From assembly GCA_030616195.1 (NCBI GenBank), contig JAUWXW010000003.1, positions 1 to 27,774 of the forward strand: 27,774 nt of DNA. The letters are read 5' to 3'. Every line of letters begins with the position of its first letter. Within the stretch, counting starts at the first letter, position 1. Both the position numbers and the translations under genes were made by a program. This document shows, in pieces, positions 1 to 8,300 of the stretch. A model generated the notes under the pieces. The model ran no database searches. It saw nothing but the letters and a program-made list of their open reading frames with translations, and was not told the origin of the DNA. This DNA is from Chloroflexota bacterium (GTDB taxonomy: Bacteria > Chloroflexota > Dehalococcoidia > RBG-13-53-26).

Positions 1-306
1 GGCCCCGCCGTAGATTTCGCAGATGTCGCCGTTGACGATACCAGCGGTGAAGGCCAACGTCACAGTGGCGGTCTGTGAGCTTTGGTCGTAGTCGGTGATG
101 AAGCGGTATTCGCCTTCCGGCGCGGCACTGGCCCCGCCGTAATCCGTCCTCACGTAGAGAATTGCTTGATTCCAGTAGTCATCTGGTTCGAACAATCCAC
201 TGGTCGAGATAGCAGTGGTGGTGCTGCCTCCCGTGGCGGTGAACTTGGCGTATCGCCCATAGGCCCGCGCTATTTCTTCTCGGATGTCGCCCAGCGTATA
301 GGCCAT
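1..306 (-). CDS. Probable neck/head-tail connector structural protein (partial, C-terminus outside window)
   Basis: An open frame of 102 codons runs from an ATG at 306 to the window edge without a stop. It begins MAYTLGDIREEIARAYGRY and continues with a Thr/Ser-rich segment, then a beta-rich part containing YVRTDYGGASAAPEGEYRF and ends inside GDICEIYGG. The pattern of an N-terminal helix followed by 'aPEGEyR' and 'GDiyEI'-like segments resembles small neck or connector proteins found downstream of SU10-type capsid genes, but I recognise it only by style. It follows the holin-like gene by one base and is the last gene of the minus-strand head operon visible here. The Shine-Dalgarno is weak (GGGGGCG). 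Confidence 0.6.
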   Translation of the reverse strand, partial: MAYTLGDIREEIARAYGRYAKFTATGGSTTTAISTSGLFEPDDYWNQAILYVRTDYGGASAAPEGEYRFITDYDQSSQTATVTLAFTAGIVNGDICEIYGGA

Positions 307-307
307 T

Positions 308-544
308 TCACGCCCCCAGCTTGTCTACCCTGGTGATCAGTGTCTTGATAGCCTCGGTGTTGTTATCCAGAGCGAATTTCATATCTTTGGATGCAACTAC
401 GCTTTCCGTGTGCATCTCGATGATCCGCTCAGTCATGTTGGCAGAGCGTCTGCGCTCGGCGAGGTAGAGATAGAGAAAGATGATTCCTATGCCGAGGTTG
501 GGTAGTGTGGTGAGCAGTGCGTTGACGAACTCGGCTTCAGTCAT
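308..544 (-). CDS. Small membrane protein, holin-like (BhlA/UviB-type topology)
   Basis: 78 residues. One hydrophobic helix near residues 14-29 (LPNLGIGIIFLYLYLAE) is followed by RRR and then a charged helical tail (TERIIEMHTESVVASKDMK...TLITRVDKLGA) that looks like a short coiled coil. A single N-terminal membrane helix with a charged soluble helix is the layout of small BhlA/UviB-type putative holins and of XhlA-like proteins. The sequence itself does not prove lysis function, and no endolysin lies next to it. A GAGG about 10 bases upstream is the likely ribosome site. Confidence 0.6.
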   Translation of the reverse strand: MTEAEFVNALLTTLPNLGIGIIFLYLYLAERRRSANMTERIIEMHTESVVASKDMKFALDNNTEAIKTLITRVDKLGA

Positions 545-557
545 GGTGGGTTATACC

Positions 558-836
558 TCACTCGAACCAGACAGTGACGGAAGTACAACTTGTCAGGTTC
601 AGATAGATGTCGGCGGTGAAGCGAACCATGCCCTTTTCGCCCAGCCACACAAATTTGCCATCGTTGGCTAAGGTGTCGATGCTCATACGGGTTGTTCCCC
701 CTGAGCCGTTTTCAAAGGCTACGATGCCGTTGGTAGCCCCACATTCGATCATGAACCCGACGAGGTGACCGGGAACACCCGCAGTGGTGACTTGCCCATC
801 TGCGGTTAAGCGTGTGATGTTGTATCGTTGTCCCAT
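558..836 (-). CDS. Small beta-rich phage protein, possibly structural
   Basis: 92 residues starting MGQRYNITRLTADGQVTT and ending with YLNLTSCTSVTVWFE. It is Gly/Thr-rich with alternating hydrophobic residues, no membrane helix and no catalytic motif. A good GAGGTG lies 7 bases before the ATG. Its place among small genes downstream of the capsid and fibre-like genes, and its predicted beta content, suggest a virion decoration or assembly protein. No family was recognised. Confidence 0.6.
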   Translation of the reverse strand: MGQRYNITRLTADGQVTTAGVPGHLVGFMIECGATNGIVAFENGSGGTTRMSIDTLANDGKFVWLGEKGMVRFTADIYLNLTSCTSVTVWFE

Positions 837-840
837 GATT

Positions 841-1062
841 TCACCTCAATGTGTGTTTTGCTATCTCGTAGGCGTTTGCTGCTGGCATAGGATGAAACGC
901 ACCAGGCACACCCAACTCATTCATGATTTCAGCGAGTGCGGTGCGGTATTTAGTCAGTAATCGGACGGCGCATCTTCCTGCACCTTCATCTTGACTTGGC
1001 TCGCCTGGCACGTTTGCCATGATGTAGTCTGCTATGAGCCTTGTTTGTTCTTCTGCTGACAT
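841..1062 (-). CDS. Small helical protein of unknown function
   Basis: 73 residues from an ATG at 1062 preceded by AAAGGAG (complement of 1069-1075) with 6-base spacing. The frame is open upstream to 1128, but that longer form has no ribosome site and overlaps the upstream gene more deeply. The product (MSAEEQTRLIADYIMANVP... AYEIAKHTLR) is predicted to be mostly helical, soluble and mildly charged. No known motif was recognised. It overlaps the end of the next upstream gene by 31 bases, so one of the two may have a different boundary. Confidence 0.6.
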   Translation of the reverse strand: MSAEEQTRLIADYIMANVPGEPSQDEGAGRCAVRLLTKYRTALAEIMNELGVPGAFHPMPAANAYEIAKHTLR

Positions 1063-1268
1063 ACTGCGCTCCTTTTTGTGTTCGCTATTTTGAGCTTCGC
1101 AACTCTCTCTCTGCCAAACATACGGCACGCGGGAGAGGAGAGGTAGACGAGAGTACCATCTACCAGCCCGCAGTAGCTCCCCTCGCTGTGTACCCCGTGG
1201 TAGAAATCGATGTCCTCACAGGTGAAGGCGAACCCCTTGCTTGTGTCCAATGTTTCAGAGTGTGACAA
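1032..1268 (-). CDS. Small protein of unknown function, TTG start
   Basis: 78 residues, starting at a TTG (complement of 1266-1268) that lies inside the last codons of the zinc-ribbon gene, with GTGGAG about 8 bases upstream. It contains four cysteines (CEDIDFYHG, YCGLVDG, PACRMFG and AVCQQ contexts) but no clear paired knuckle. The 3' end overlaps the start and ribosome site of the next gene. The gene fills an otherwise empty 190-base gap in a dense operon, which is the main argument for it. The start and even the reality of the gene are uncertain. Confidence 0.45.
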   Translation of the reverse strand: MSHSETLDTSKGFAFTCEDIDFYHGVHSEGSYCGLVDGTLVYLSSPACRMFGRERVAKLKIANTKRSAVCQQKNKQGS

Positions 1269-1542
1269 TGCTGTGCTCCACTTCGTCTATAGCCCGTGGG
1301 CGCTTGCCACGTCGGACTTCATCTTCCAACTTGAACCGCACGTCGCGGATTTTGGTCTTGGTGTAGAAGGTGGGCAAGCCGCCCTCGCCCCAGTAGCGGA
1401 ATAGCAAGCCATCACAGACAGAGCACCGCTCTGGGATGGTGTTGAGGCATCGCTTGTAGCGGTGAACCTGGTCACAGGTCTGGCAGCGATAGTCGCGCTC
1501 TGCCCAGGCCCCGACTTTGCCTTCGTCGTGGTTGAGGATCAT
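1255..1542 (-). CDS. Small zinc-ribbon protein
   Basis: 95 residues with two CxxC knuckles, CQTC (about residue 20) and CSVC (about residue 40), separated by a Tyr/Lys/Arg-rich stretch. This is the layout of a four-cysteine zinc ribbon. A conserved-looking RYWGEGGLPTFYTKTKIRD segment follows, then a basic, acidic-ended tail. Similar short proteins occur in phages, but the role here is unknown; nucleic acid or protein binding is the usual guess for a ribbon. The ATG overlaps the stop of the upstream gene by four bases (ATGA), implying translational coupling. Confidence 0.7.
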   Translation of the reverse strand: MILNHDEGKVGAWAERDYRCQTCDQVHRYKRCLNTIPERCSVCDGLLFRYWGEGGLPTFYTKTKIRDVRFKLEDEVRRGKRPRAIDEVEHSIVTL

Positions 1543-1847
1543 CCTTCGTACTCGAATTTCTCACAGAGCAGCAAGTGGCTCGCGTTGAGCTTTTCGTCTT
1601 TGTCGAGTTTTGCCAACTCGTCGTAGACGACGATGGTGGCCTGGGGGCCGACCTTGACTTCCTTTGGCCCGACGCCGATTTTCCACCTCAGTTGCCCATC
1701 GCTCTGCTCGAAGTTCAGGATTTTCAGGTCTTCCTCGCTGAAGGCAAGGGCCTGGCGCAGTTCGTGCATGACCTTCATGGTGAGCAGGTTGCCTTCTGGC
1801 GGCAACAGGCCCAGCGTGGCAAGCCGTTCTTCTACTGTGAATTCCAT
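1539..1847 (-). CDS. Hypothetical phage protein
   Basis: 102 residues from the ATG at 1847, chosen because AGGAGGC (complement of 1851-1857) sits just upstream; a longer frame to 1898 has no such site. The protein (MEFTVEERLATLGLLPPEGN ... ELAKLDKDEKL...) has an N-terminal helix, a central part rich in Lys, Val and Gly (GVGPKEVKVGP) and a helical acidic C-terminus. No family was recognised. It reads into the zinc-ribbon gene with an ATGA overlap, so the two are probably translated together. Confidence 0.7.
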   Translation of the reverse strand: MEFTVEERLATLGLLPPEGNLLTMKVMHELRQALAFSEEDLKILNFEQSDGQLRWKIGVGPKEVKVGPQATIVVYDELAKLDKDEKLNASHLLLCEKFEYEG

Positions 1848-1855
1848 AGAGCCTC

Positions 1856-2038
1856 CTAGTCTGTGATGTTGATTTCTATGTGTATACGCACATCCCACGT
1901 TTCACCCTCTGGGCAAACTTCCGCAAGGATTTCCTCGCCGCTCGGTGTAGTCTCGATCTTGAGCGTTTGCCCTCCAGTGACCGCGATGCTGTGTATATCT
2001 AGGAGGCTCCTCTTGCTCTTGACTTTCGTGAATGGCAT
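1856..2038 (-). CDS. Small beta-rich hypothetical protein
   Basis: 60 residues, preceded by GGAGGT five bases before the ATG. It begins MPFTKVKSKRSLLDIHSIAV and ends with alternating hydrophobic residues (WDVRIHIEINITD), so it is probably a small beta fold. The stop lies inside the ribosome site of the next gene. No known domain was recognised. Gene order places it directly after the fibre-like gene and a palindrome cluster. Confidence 0.65.
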   Translation of the reverse strand: MPFTKVKSKRSLLDIHSIAVTGGQTLKIETTPSGEEILAEVCPEGETWDVRIHIEINITD

Positions 2039-2047
2039 TGCTTACCT

Positions 2048-2085
2048 CCATCTTAAGATGGGAGATGGTTAAAGGCCCATCTCCC
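2048..2085. repeat. Palindrome plus hairpin between fibre-like gene and downstream small genes
   Basis: A perfect 14-base palindrome (CCATCTTAAGATGG, 2048-2061) abuts a 9-bp stem (GGGAGATGG at 2060-2068 with CCATCTCCC at 2077-2085, loop of 8). The two share bases, so they are mutually exclusive folds. No T-run follows on the minus strand, so this is not a standard intrinsic terminator. It may set expression of the small genes relative to the abundant structural genes. Confidence 0.5.
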
Positions 2086-2093
2086 GGAGACCT

Positions 2094-3362
2094 CTACGTA
2101 CCCGACGGTGCCGTGCTCGAACACAGAATCCAGTAAGGCGTCGTGCCTATCTGGATCTTGATCGAATGACTGATATGCGCCCCATCAGCGAACGTACTCA
2201 CCATACTAGTATCCGCCTTAGTCCCGATAGTGAAATCTTGGATGTTCAAGAAGTAGCGTGGGTCTACGTCTCCATACGAGTGAAGCTGCATATAGCCGTG
2301 GTGCGAAACGCTAGTTATGTCGGCATCGTCGTGATTATAGTTCAGCACCAAGACAAAGTGGTTCGACAATGTACCTGAGACTGATCCCAGATCCACTTCA
2401 AACTCTGCCGCACAGATATAGCCATTCACGTTCTTGGTCGTACCCTGCACGACCTTGGCGAAGATAGCGCTTGCCCAGGTGCCTGCCGTCCCGCCAGTCG
2501 TCACAACAATATTCTTGCCAACTATTGAGTCGCCGGAGCTCAATGTGCCCGTTAGTGCAAGTGACTCGCCATGTTCTTCGCCACTGATGGCCCCAAGATC
2601 AGCAGTGATGTAGTAGCCATGTACAACATCCTCAGCGTAGATGGCGTACTCGAAGCTGTTAGCACTCGCCCAGCGGCCAACGTACAGACCAGCAAAACGT
2701 CCAGTGAAGGTTTCACTACAGGCTGTATTGACATTTGACATCGCGGCTAGGCCAGCCAGCACACCATACTGATTGACAGTTAATGTACCACTTGCCATGC
2801 CTACGCGCCCGATGACACCAGCCTGAATCCAAGGGTCAGTTGAGGAGGCTTGTCCATCCACCACGAGCGATGTTCGCCCCTCGTAACTGCCCAGGACACC
2901 ACACATGTTGTGGCGGTTAGTGCCCGCCACGCTCACGAGGGACCCCTGCACACCACATGCTTCTTGCTCCCGGTTGCCGCTGGTGTAGGTCTGAAGGTTT
3001 CTGAACCAGCCTGCACGCACCAGGCTGCCTGAGCCGATGGCCGCGCCGCCGTCGTCAGCGAAGACCTTGAAGGGGGCGGTGACGCTAGATGACACGATGC
3101 TCCCAGTGCCAATGGCTGCGCCGGTGAACGAGCCAAGACTAAACCTGGCCGCTGTGCCGACGAGTAGCAAGCTGTCAACGCTCTCGTCCCACAGCATGTA
3201 GTTGCTGCTGGTGTCACCAAAGACTTTCAGGTCTGTGCCGTGGTCATCCTGACCATAGACGATCTCAGTGTCGATTGGCGTCCCACCATCTGCGCCCGTG
3301 AGTCGCGCTTGAGTCGGGTCAAAGTCGGACGCTTTCGTTACGGTACTAGTTTGCTGTCCCAT
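2094..3362 (-). CDS. Fibre-like or head-decoration structural protein
   Basis: 422 residues, Gly/Ser/Thr-rich and predicted almost entirely beta. An N-terminal part carries DLKVFGDTSSNYMLWDESVD, a segment typical of phage and environmental structural proteins that carry per-image 'vfGdt..ymlWDe' modules. It is followed by repeated short Gly-Ser turns (AAIGTGSIV, AAIGSGSLV) and a C-terminus with IQIGTTPYWI. It is translated from a strong GAGGAGG and lies immediately downstream of the major capsid gene, the usual place for head fibres or decoration proteins. The specific role is inferred from position and composition. No enzymatic motif was seen. Confidence 0.7.
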   Translation of the reverse strand: MGQQTSTVTKASDFDPTQARLTGADGGTPIDTEIVYGQDDHGTDLKVFGDTSSNYMLWDESVDSLLLVGTAARFSLGSFTGAAIGTGSIVSSSVTAPFKVFADDGGAAIGSGSLVRAGWFRNLQTYTSGNREQEACGVQGSLVSVAGTNRHNMCGVLGSYEGRTSLVVDGQASSTDPWIQAGVIGRVGMASGTLTVNQYGVLAGLAAMSNVNTACSETFTGRFAGLYVGRWASANSFEYAIYAEDVVHGYYITADLGAISGEEHGESLALTGTLSSGDSIVGKNIVVTTGGTAGTWASAIFAKVVQGTTKNVNGYICAAEFEVDLGSVSGTLSNHFVLVLNYNHDDADITSVSHHGYMQLHSYGDVDPRYFLNIQDFTIGTKADTSMVSTFADGAHISHSIKIQIGTTPYWILCSSTAPSGT

Positions 3363-3374
3363 TTTTACCCTCCT

Positions 3375-4574
3375 CTAGGTCGTGGTGGAAATGCCAGTCA
3401 GTGAGCCGTGGCACTTCGGGTTTTTGATCATCTGGGTGTATTCACCCCAGACTTGATATTTCGTCATGCCCTCGGTGGTCTTGGCGAGTTCGACGGTGCG
3501 GAACTCCTCACCCTGGAGTGGCCCAATCGCACAGAAAGGTACGTGGAGCAGATATGCGATTGAAGGCCGAACTTGGTGATTCAGCAGGATATCAACGTCA
3601 CCGTAGTCGGTTGCCAGGGTCTCGATCTGAGCACCACCGACTGTCTCGGTGCGCTCTGTCCGCACATAGGTCTCGAACATGTCGTTGATCTTGCGCTTGA
3701 CCCAGGCGTTCACGGCCATGTGTGTGGGCATGTACTCGACGCCGACTAACCCGAAGATTTCCTGGAGCAGATCCAGGACATGCTTGCGGGTCAGGGCGGC
3801 ATCGACGGCGTTGCGGTTGGTGGAGTAGATGTAGGCAGCGGCAGTGTCGGCCAGGCCACCAGAGAAACCCATCGTGTCGGCGAAGGTGGTTGCATGGCGG
3901 GCGGTGCGCTCGATGCGCGTGCCTTCCATGAAGTTCCGCTCCATCATCATCATCAGGTTCTTGGTGGATTTCATCTCCAGGTAGTCGAAGCGGTTTACAT
4001 CGCCGTAGCGCTTGATTGCCTGCTCGGTGGACGTGAACTCAAACTCCTGTTGCCAGATTTGGGTGTAGTTGTAGGGAATGGTCGCTACGCCGTAGGTGTC
4101 TGTGGTAGCATCCCCGCCTTCGGGGTGCGCCCGCCCGACGATGCGGACAGTCGTAGCGGCAGCGTGTCCTGCGTCTGAGGTGTAGCCTATGCCGGTATCG
4201 ATGGTCACGAGATCGCCAGAAGTGCCAGAGGTCGTAACTAGCATCAGCTCATCTTCGACGGCCAGGATATGACCTTTCAAGAAGAACTCACCGTCGCCGG
4301 TGCTGACATAGAAGTTGGCAGCGCCAGAGGAGACAGCGCCAGTGGGGGGATCGCCTGCAACTGAACCGATTTGGCTTTCCAGAATGTTCAGCTCGTCTTC
4401 TACCCACTCGAACTTGGTCGCGAGACAGGGTTCGGGCAGGTTATTCAGAGTCGGAGAAATCACCCTGAGAAGCGGTGTTGCAGCCTGGTTGACGAGGATA
4501 ATGTCCTCGCCAACGGTTCTCTTCCAGGTGGTAACTTCTCCAACCGTCCATTTGGGATAATTTACGCCAGCCAT
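3375..4574 (-). CDS. Major capsid protein, SU10/DUF5309 family (HK97-type fold)
   Basis: 399 residues. The central segment around residues 165-230 (PYNYTQIWQQEFEFTSTEQ, then KRYGDVNRFDYLEMKSTKNL, then RNFMEGTRIERT and a later MGFSGGL) matches the pattern I associate with SU10-like major capsid proteins: 'NytQif...v..T.....yG' followed by a helical spine and 'E...l.G...r....r.m.G'. The later part (VEYMPTHMAVNAWVKRKIND, then GDVDILLNHQVRP) also fits that family. These proteins build the icosahedral head. The gene follows the scaffold and precedes the fibre-like gene, and has AGGAGG 8 bases before the ATG. There is no obvious long cleaved delta domain. Confidence 0.88.
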   Translation of the reverse strand: MAGVNYPKWTVGEVTTWKRTVGEDIILVNQAATPLLRVISPTLNNLPEPCLATKFEWVEDELNILESQIGSVAGDPPTGAVSSGAANFYVSTGDGEFFLKGHILAVEDELMLVTTSGTSGDLVTIDTGIGYTSDAGHAAATTVRIVGRAHPEGGDATTDTYGVATIPYNYTQIWQQEFEFTSTEQAIKRYGDVNRFDYLEMKSTKNLMMMMERNFMEGTRIERTARHATTFADTMGFSGGLADTAAAYIYSTNRNAVDAALTRKHVLDLLQEIFGLVGVEYMPTHMAVNAWVKRKINDMFETYVRTERTETVGGAQIETLATDYGDVDILLNHQVRPSIAYLLHVPFCAIGPLQGEEFRTVELAKTTEGMTKYQVWGEYTQMIKNPKCHGSLTGISTTT

Positions 4575-4586
4575 TGTATGGCCTCC

Positions 4587-5336
4587 TTAGCTTGGTTTTA
4601 AGCTGTCGAGGCCCAAGTCGCGGTACTTGCTCCTGAGTCGCAGCAGTGCGGTATCCATGCCCCGCCTTCCGGCGGCAGCACCCGCGATGATTGCTGCTTT
4701 CTCTTTTTGATATTGGGCCTCTAGATCAGGAGAGCCCACTGTTGGTTCAGCCGGTGCGCCGATGGCGTCAGAGCCATCTTCGCTTCGTTCTTGTCGCTCT
4801 ACTTTACGGGCCACGGTTTTGGCCTCCTCCTGAATAACACCTTTCTGTCGTCTAAAGTCTTCGATTTGCTTCTGGTAGTAACTTGTGACGACTTTCTGAG
4901 CATCCAGGTAGGTTGCATTTGGATTCCCCAGTACCGCCTCAAACTCGCTGATGGGTATGTTGCTGTCGTTGGACATCCGAATGATGTCCCGGTACTTCTG
5001 CCCCTCAGTGGCCTGTCTCTGGAGATCGGCAAGCTGTGACTGTTGCCTCCGCTGTCCTATGAACTGCTGGGCTTCGTCGGCCCCCATTGTCTGGGTTGCC
5101 AACTGCTCCATGCTTGTTTCGAGAGCGGCCAGACGCTGCTCGGCGGTTTGTGCCCTTGCGGTCGCGGCGGCGACCTCGCGGTCTTTCACTCCCTGAACCT
5201 TCCGCAGGTCTTCTACCGGGACCATCTCAGGTGGTTTCGGCTGAACCTCGGCGGCGTCGGGCGTCACGGGCGGTTGCTCCGGTGAAGCAACCTCTTGCCC
5301 CACTCCGGGTGGGGTTTGTGGTAACTCCTCGGCCAT
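4587..5336 (-). CDS. Capsid scaffolding protein
   Basis: 249 residues with a Pro-rich, disordered N-terminus, a long Gln/Glu/Ala/Arg coiled coil (residues about 45-110, DREVAAATARAQTAEQRLAAL), a middle helical part and a basic C-terminus (AAAGRRGMDTALLRLRSKYRD). This composition and the position directly upstream of the major capsid gene are typical of phage scaffolds, which guide procapsid assembly and leave before packaging. Residues 9-15 (PPGVGQE) are encoded by one copy of the dispersed palindrome. The start is set by AAAGGAG. Confidence 0.75.
   Translation of the reverse strand: MAEELPQTPPGVGQEVASPEQPPVTPDAAEVQPKPPEMVPVEDLRKVQGVKDREVAAATARAQTAEQRLAALETSMEQLATQTMGADEAQQFIGQRRQQSQLADLQRQATEGQKYRDIIRMSNDSNIPISEFEAVLGNPNATYLDAQKVVTSYYQKQIEDFRRQKGVIQEEAKTVARKVERQERSEDGSDAIGAPAEPTVGSPDLEAQYQKEKAAIIAGAAAGRRGMDTALLRLRSKYRDLGLDSLKPS
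5294..5318. repeat. Dispersed palindrome, group A copy (inside scaffold gene)
   Basis: CCCCAC and GTGGGG arms separated by five bases (TCCGG), flanked by CTTG on the left and TTTG on the right. It encodes PPGVGQ in the scaffold N-terminus. Same 6-5-6 layout as the copies at 10565, 10664, 11371 and 17717. Confidence 0.7.
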
Positions 5337-5352
5337 GATAGGCTCCTTTCAT

Positions 5353-8300
5353 TTACCAGGGAAGAAACCGGCGCCCGGCTCCGGGCTGGCCCTGACCGCC
5401 CCAAAAGGAGCGTGGTTTCTTTGCCAGGCCCTTCACGCCGCGCAAGCCTCCTCGACTGGATTTAGTGACTGAAGCACGCCATAGGGTCTTCACGAACTTC
5501 GATAACCATGAGTCAAAGTCCGCAAATCCTGCTGGATTGCTCCTATATATATCTTCTAAGCGGCTTCGTAGTTCGCCGCTCAGCGGTTTACCTGTGCTGA
5601 AGTGTTGGATCAGGGCGAAGACGCTCTGACCCAATTGCGATTGGACGTAGCCCCAGGAGAACTTGGCGGCGGTTGGTACTCGCCTGGCGGGAGCACGTGG
5701 CTCGCCAAGCGCCCGCCGCCACTCTCCAGGGGGTGTTTCCTCCTTATATTGTACCACAGTTTCAGGGGTTATGTCAATGGCGGCAGGTTCCTCGGTGATG
5801 GCCCCACGCAGCGGTGGGGCTTCGGGCGGGACAAGCTCTGCTTCAGGCAGGGTAGGCTCGGCAGTGGGCATGGCTCCCTCGACAATAGGGGGTCTCGCTT
5901 CCACCATCTCGCCTGCCTCGAACAGTGCTCCCAGAACTTTCCTTATCCGCTCTACCAGCACGCTGTTGAGATCGCTGTCGTCTCTGGTGATCGGCCCCAG
6001 TGGGGGGATCATCTCGCTTGCTAATTGCTTGACCTCGGCAGCCAGTGCGGTTTTCATCTCATCCTTGAAGTCCCATGCCTCTTTGAGCCATTCGTTGGTC
6101 TTGAGGTACTCACGCCGATATTTTCTCTGTTCCTTCCATTGGTCTTTATCAAACTGTTTGTAATATATTGAGTTGGTTTCTTTGTAGTTGGGCCACCGCT
6201 TTTCCATTTCTTCCCACAGCAGGTTCTGGGCAACACGGTCGAGGGTATCTAGACTTCCAAAGTAGCTCATCAATGCAGGGCTACTGATGATGACTGCGTT
6301 TTTGGCCGTCCACATCTCGTACAACTGTGGGTTGGCGTCGGCGATAGCTTTGGCGGCATCTGCACCGCTCACGTCTCGGACGTCTCTCCAGACGTCCTGG
6401 ATATCGAAGATGTCATCTCCGAATCGTTTTCGCAGGTCAGTATCCATTGCCCGCTTGAGAGCCTGTGCACTGTCCCATTCTTTCCGCCGCTCTGTATCGG
6501 GGATGCCCAGGACGTTGCCCAGCCCCTCGATGGTGGCCATGAAGTGGGCGCGATCCATGTCGGCCCATCCTTCCATGCGACCCGAGCTCTCGTAGAATTT
6601 GTTCAGGGTTTCCTTGTTGTAATTGGCGGCTTCCAGGATGGTATACCTCTGTGTGCCTGGTGGCAAGCGGCTCAGCACTTCCCAGGCATAGGCCCGGTCG
6701 CGGTCTAACTCGCCCCGGCGCACCAGCATCACATAGGACAAGAAAGGATAATAGTCATATAATTGCTGTTGGGCCAGTTTGTATGCTGCAACACCCTCGT
6801 CGGTTGCCATGTCATAGCTCTCGTCGGCGTGGGCGTAGAATTGGTATTGTGCGTTGAGTGCTTTTTGCACTTGCACCTCATAGGGAAACCTGGCTTTGAA
6901 ACCCGCGCCCAGCATCCAGGAAACCAAGTTGGGGATACCGCGCTCCTGTACTTGGCGGCGGACTGCCTCGTCCCAGGCGGGACCCTGTAGCTTGCGACCC
7001 TCGTCCCAGATGACCTCTGGCGTGACTGCGCCTTCACCTTCCATCTGCTTGAAGTGGTAGCCGACGCGGTTCCGCTCATAGTAATCCAGACCGGTGAAGC
7101 TGAAGGGATTATCCCATAACCAGGGCTCCAGGGTGATGCCCTTGCCGCCTTGTGCTCCCAATAGGCCGGTGGCATAGCGGAAGGCTTTGGTCGGCTGGCC
7201 CAGGTAGCCCATCGAGGCCAGTGCCTCCTCTGGCTCGCCCTCCATCTTGCGCCAGGTGGCATAGAGCGCCCAGAAAGCGGTGTCCACGGACGGGCCGATG
7301 TTACCCAAGTTCTCTAACATCTCTCCCTGCCAGGTTTCTGTCCGCCCAGGGTTGTGAAAGTCGTTTATCATGGAGTAGAGGGGGTTCAGTGTCGCTTCCA
7401 GGTTCAGGTAGAACTCTGTCCCTGGCACTTTGACCTGTTGCTCCCACCAGGGAAGGCCCTGTGCCTCCTCGTTGATCTGGCGCACGGCATCTTTGTAGTC
7501 GAGGTAAGCTGATAACATGCCGGGTTTGTACATCAACATTCGTGGGACGTTAGTCGCGGCCCTGGTGTACCAATAATGATACGGGAATATGTAAGCCAGT
7601 GCGTTGTCGAAATGGCGGCGGTCGCCGTAGTTGAACAGGATGAAGTCGCGGTCATTCAGGGCGGTCTTGTTGGCAAGCAACTTGGTCTCGTGCAATTGGG
7701 GCATTAGTTCATCCTTGACCCAGTCCATGACGCGCTCGTAGTCCTCCGGTGATAGCCCTTCGGGAGCTACCCAGTTCATCCCCGGCGCGGCATTGGCTAA
7801 GTCCTCTAGGATTTGCTTGGCTCGCTTGTTACTGACGTGGGCTATGGCTTGTTTAGGTGGAACGATGTCGGCCAGGTACTCCTCAGAGAGCTCGTCGCGG
7901 CGCTGGATGAAATCAGGGGGGTCTATATCGTCTGAGATGGGCGGTTGTGGTTCTACTGGCGCCCCACGCAGCGGTGGGGCCGGTCGGCGCTGTCTCAGGA
8001 AGTCAGTAGCCTGCTGGTCGAACTCGTCCCAGTATTTCCGCCATTCGTCGTTTCGAAAGGTGAAGTATTCGTCCCAGATCACGTCGCGATCCGCTCGCCG
8101 TGGTGTCGCGTCACTGGCCTGCCATGCTCTGCGGCGGGCGTCGTCTACTCTGAGAGCAGTTGCGCCTCCCTCCTCTCTGTGAGCGACGACCAAATCCATG
8201 ATTTGGTTCTTGACCTCTGGCGGGGCTTGGTGGTGGTATTCCCCTATCGCTTTGACGTCGGCCAGGTCTCGTGCTCGGTCTCTACCAAGTTGTGCCTCGA

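Noticed and set aside
5995..6006. CCCCAGTGGGG as another copy of the dispersed palindrome
   Set aside because: The spacer is a single base and the flanking CTTG is missing, so chance in a GC-rich gene is more likely.
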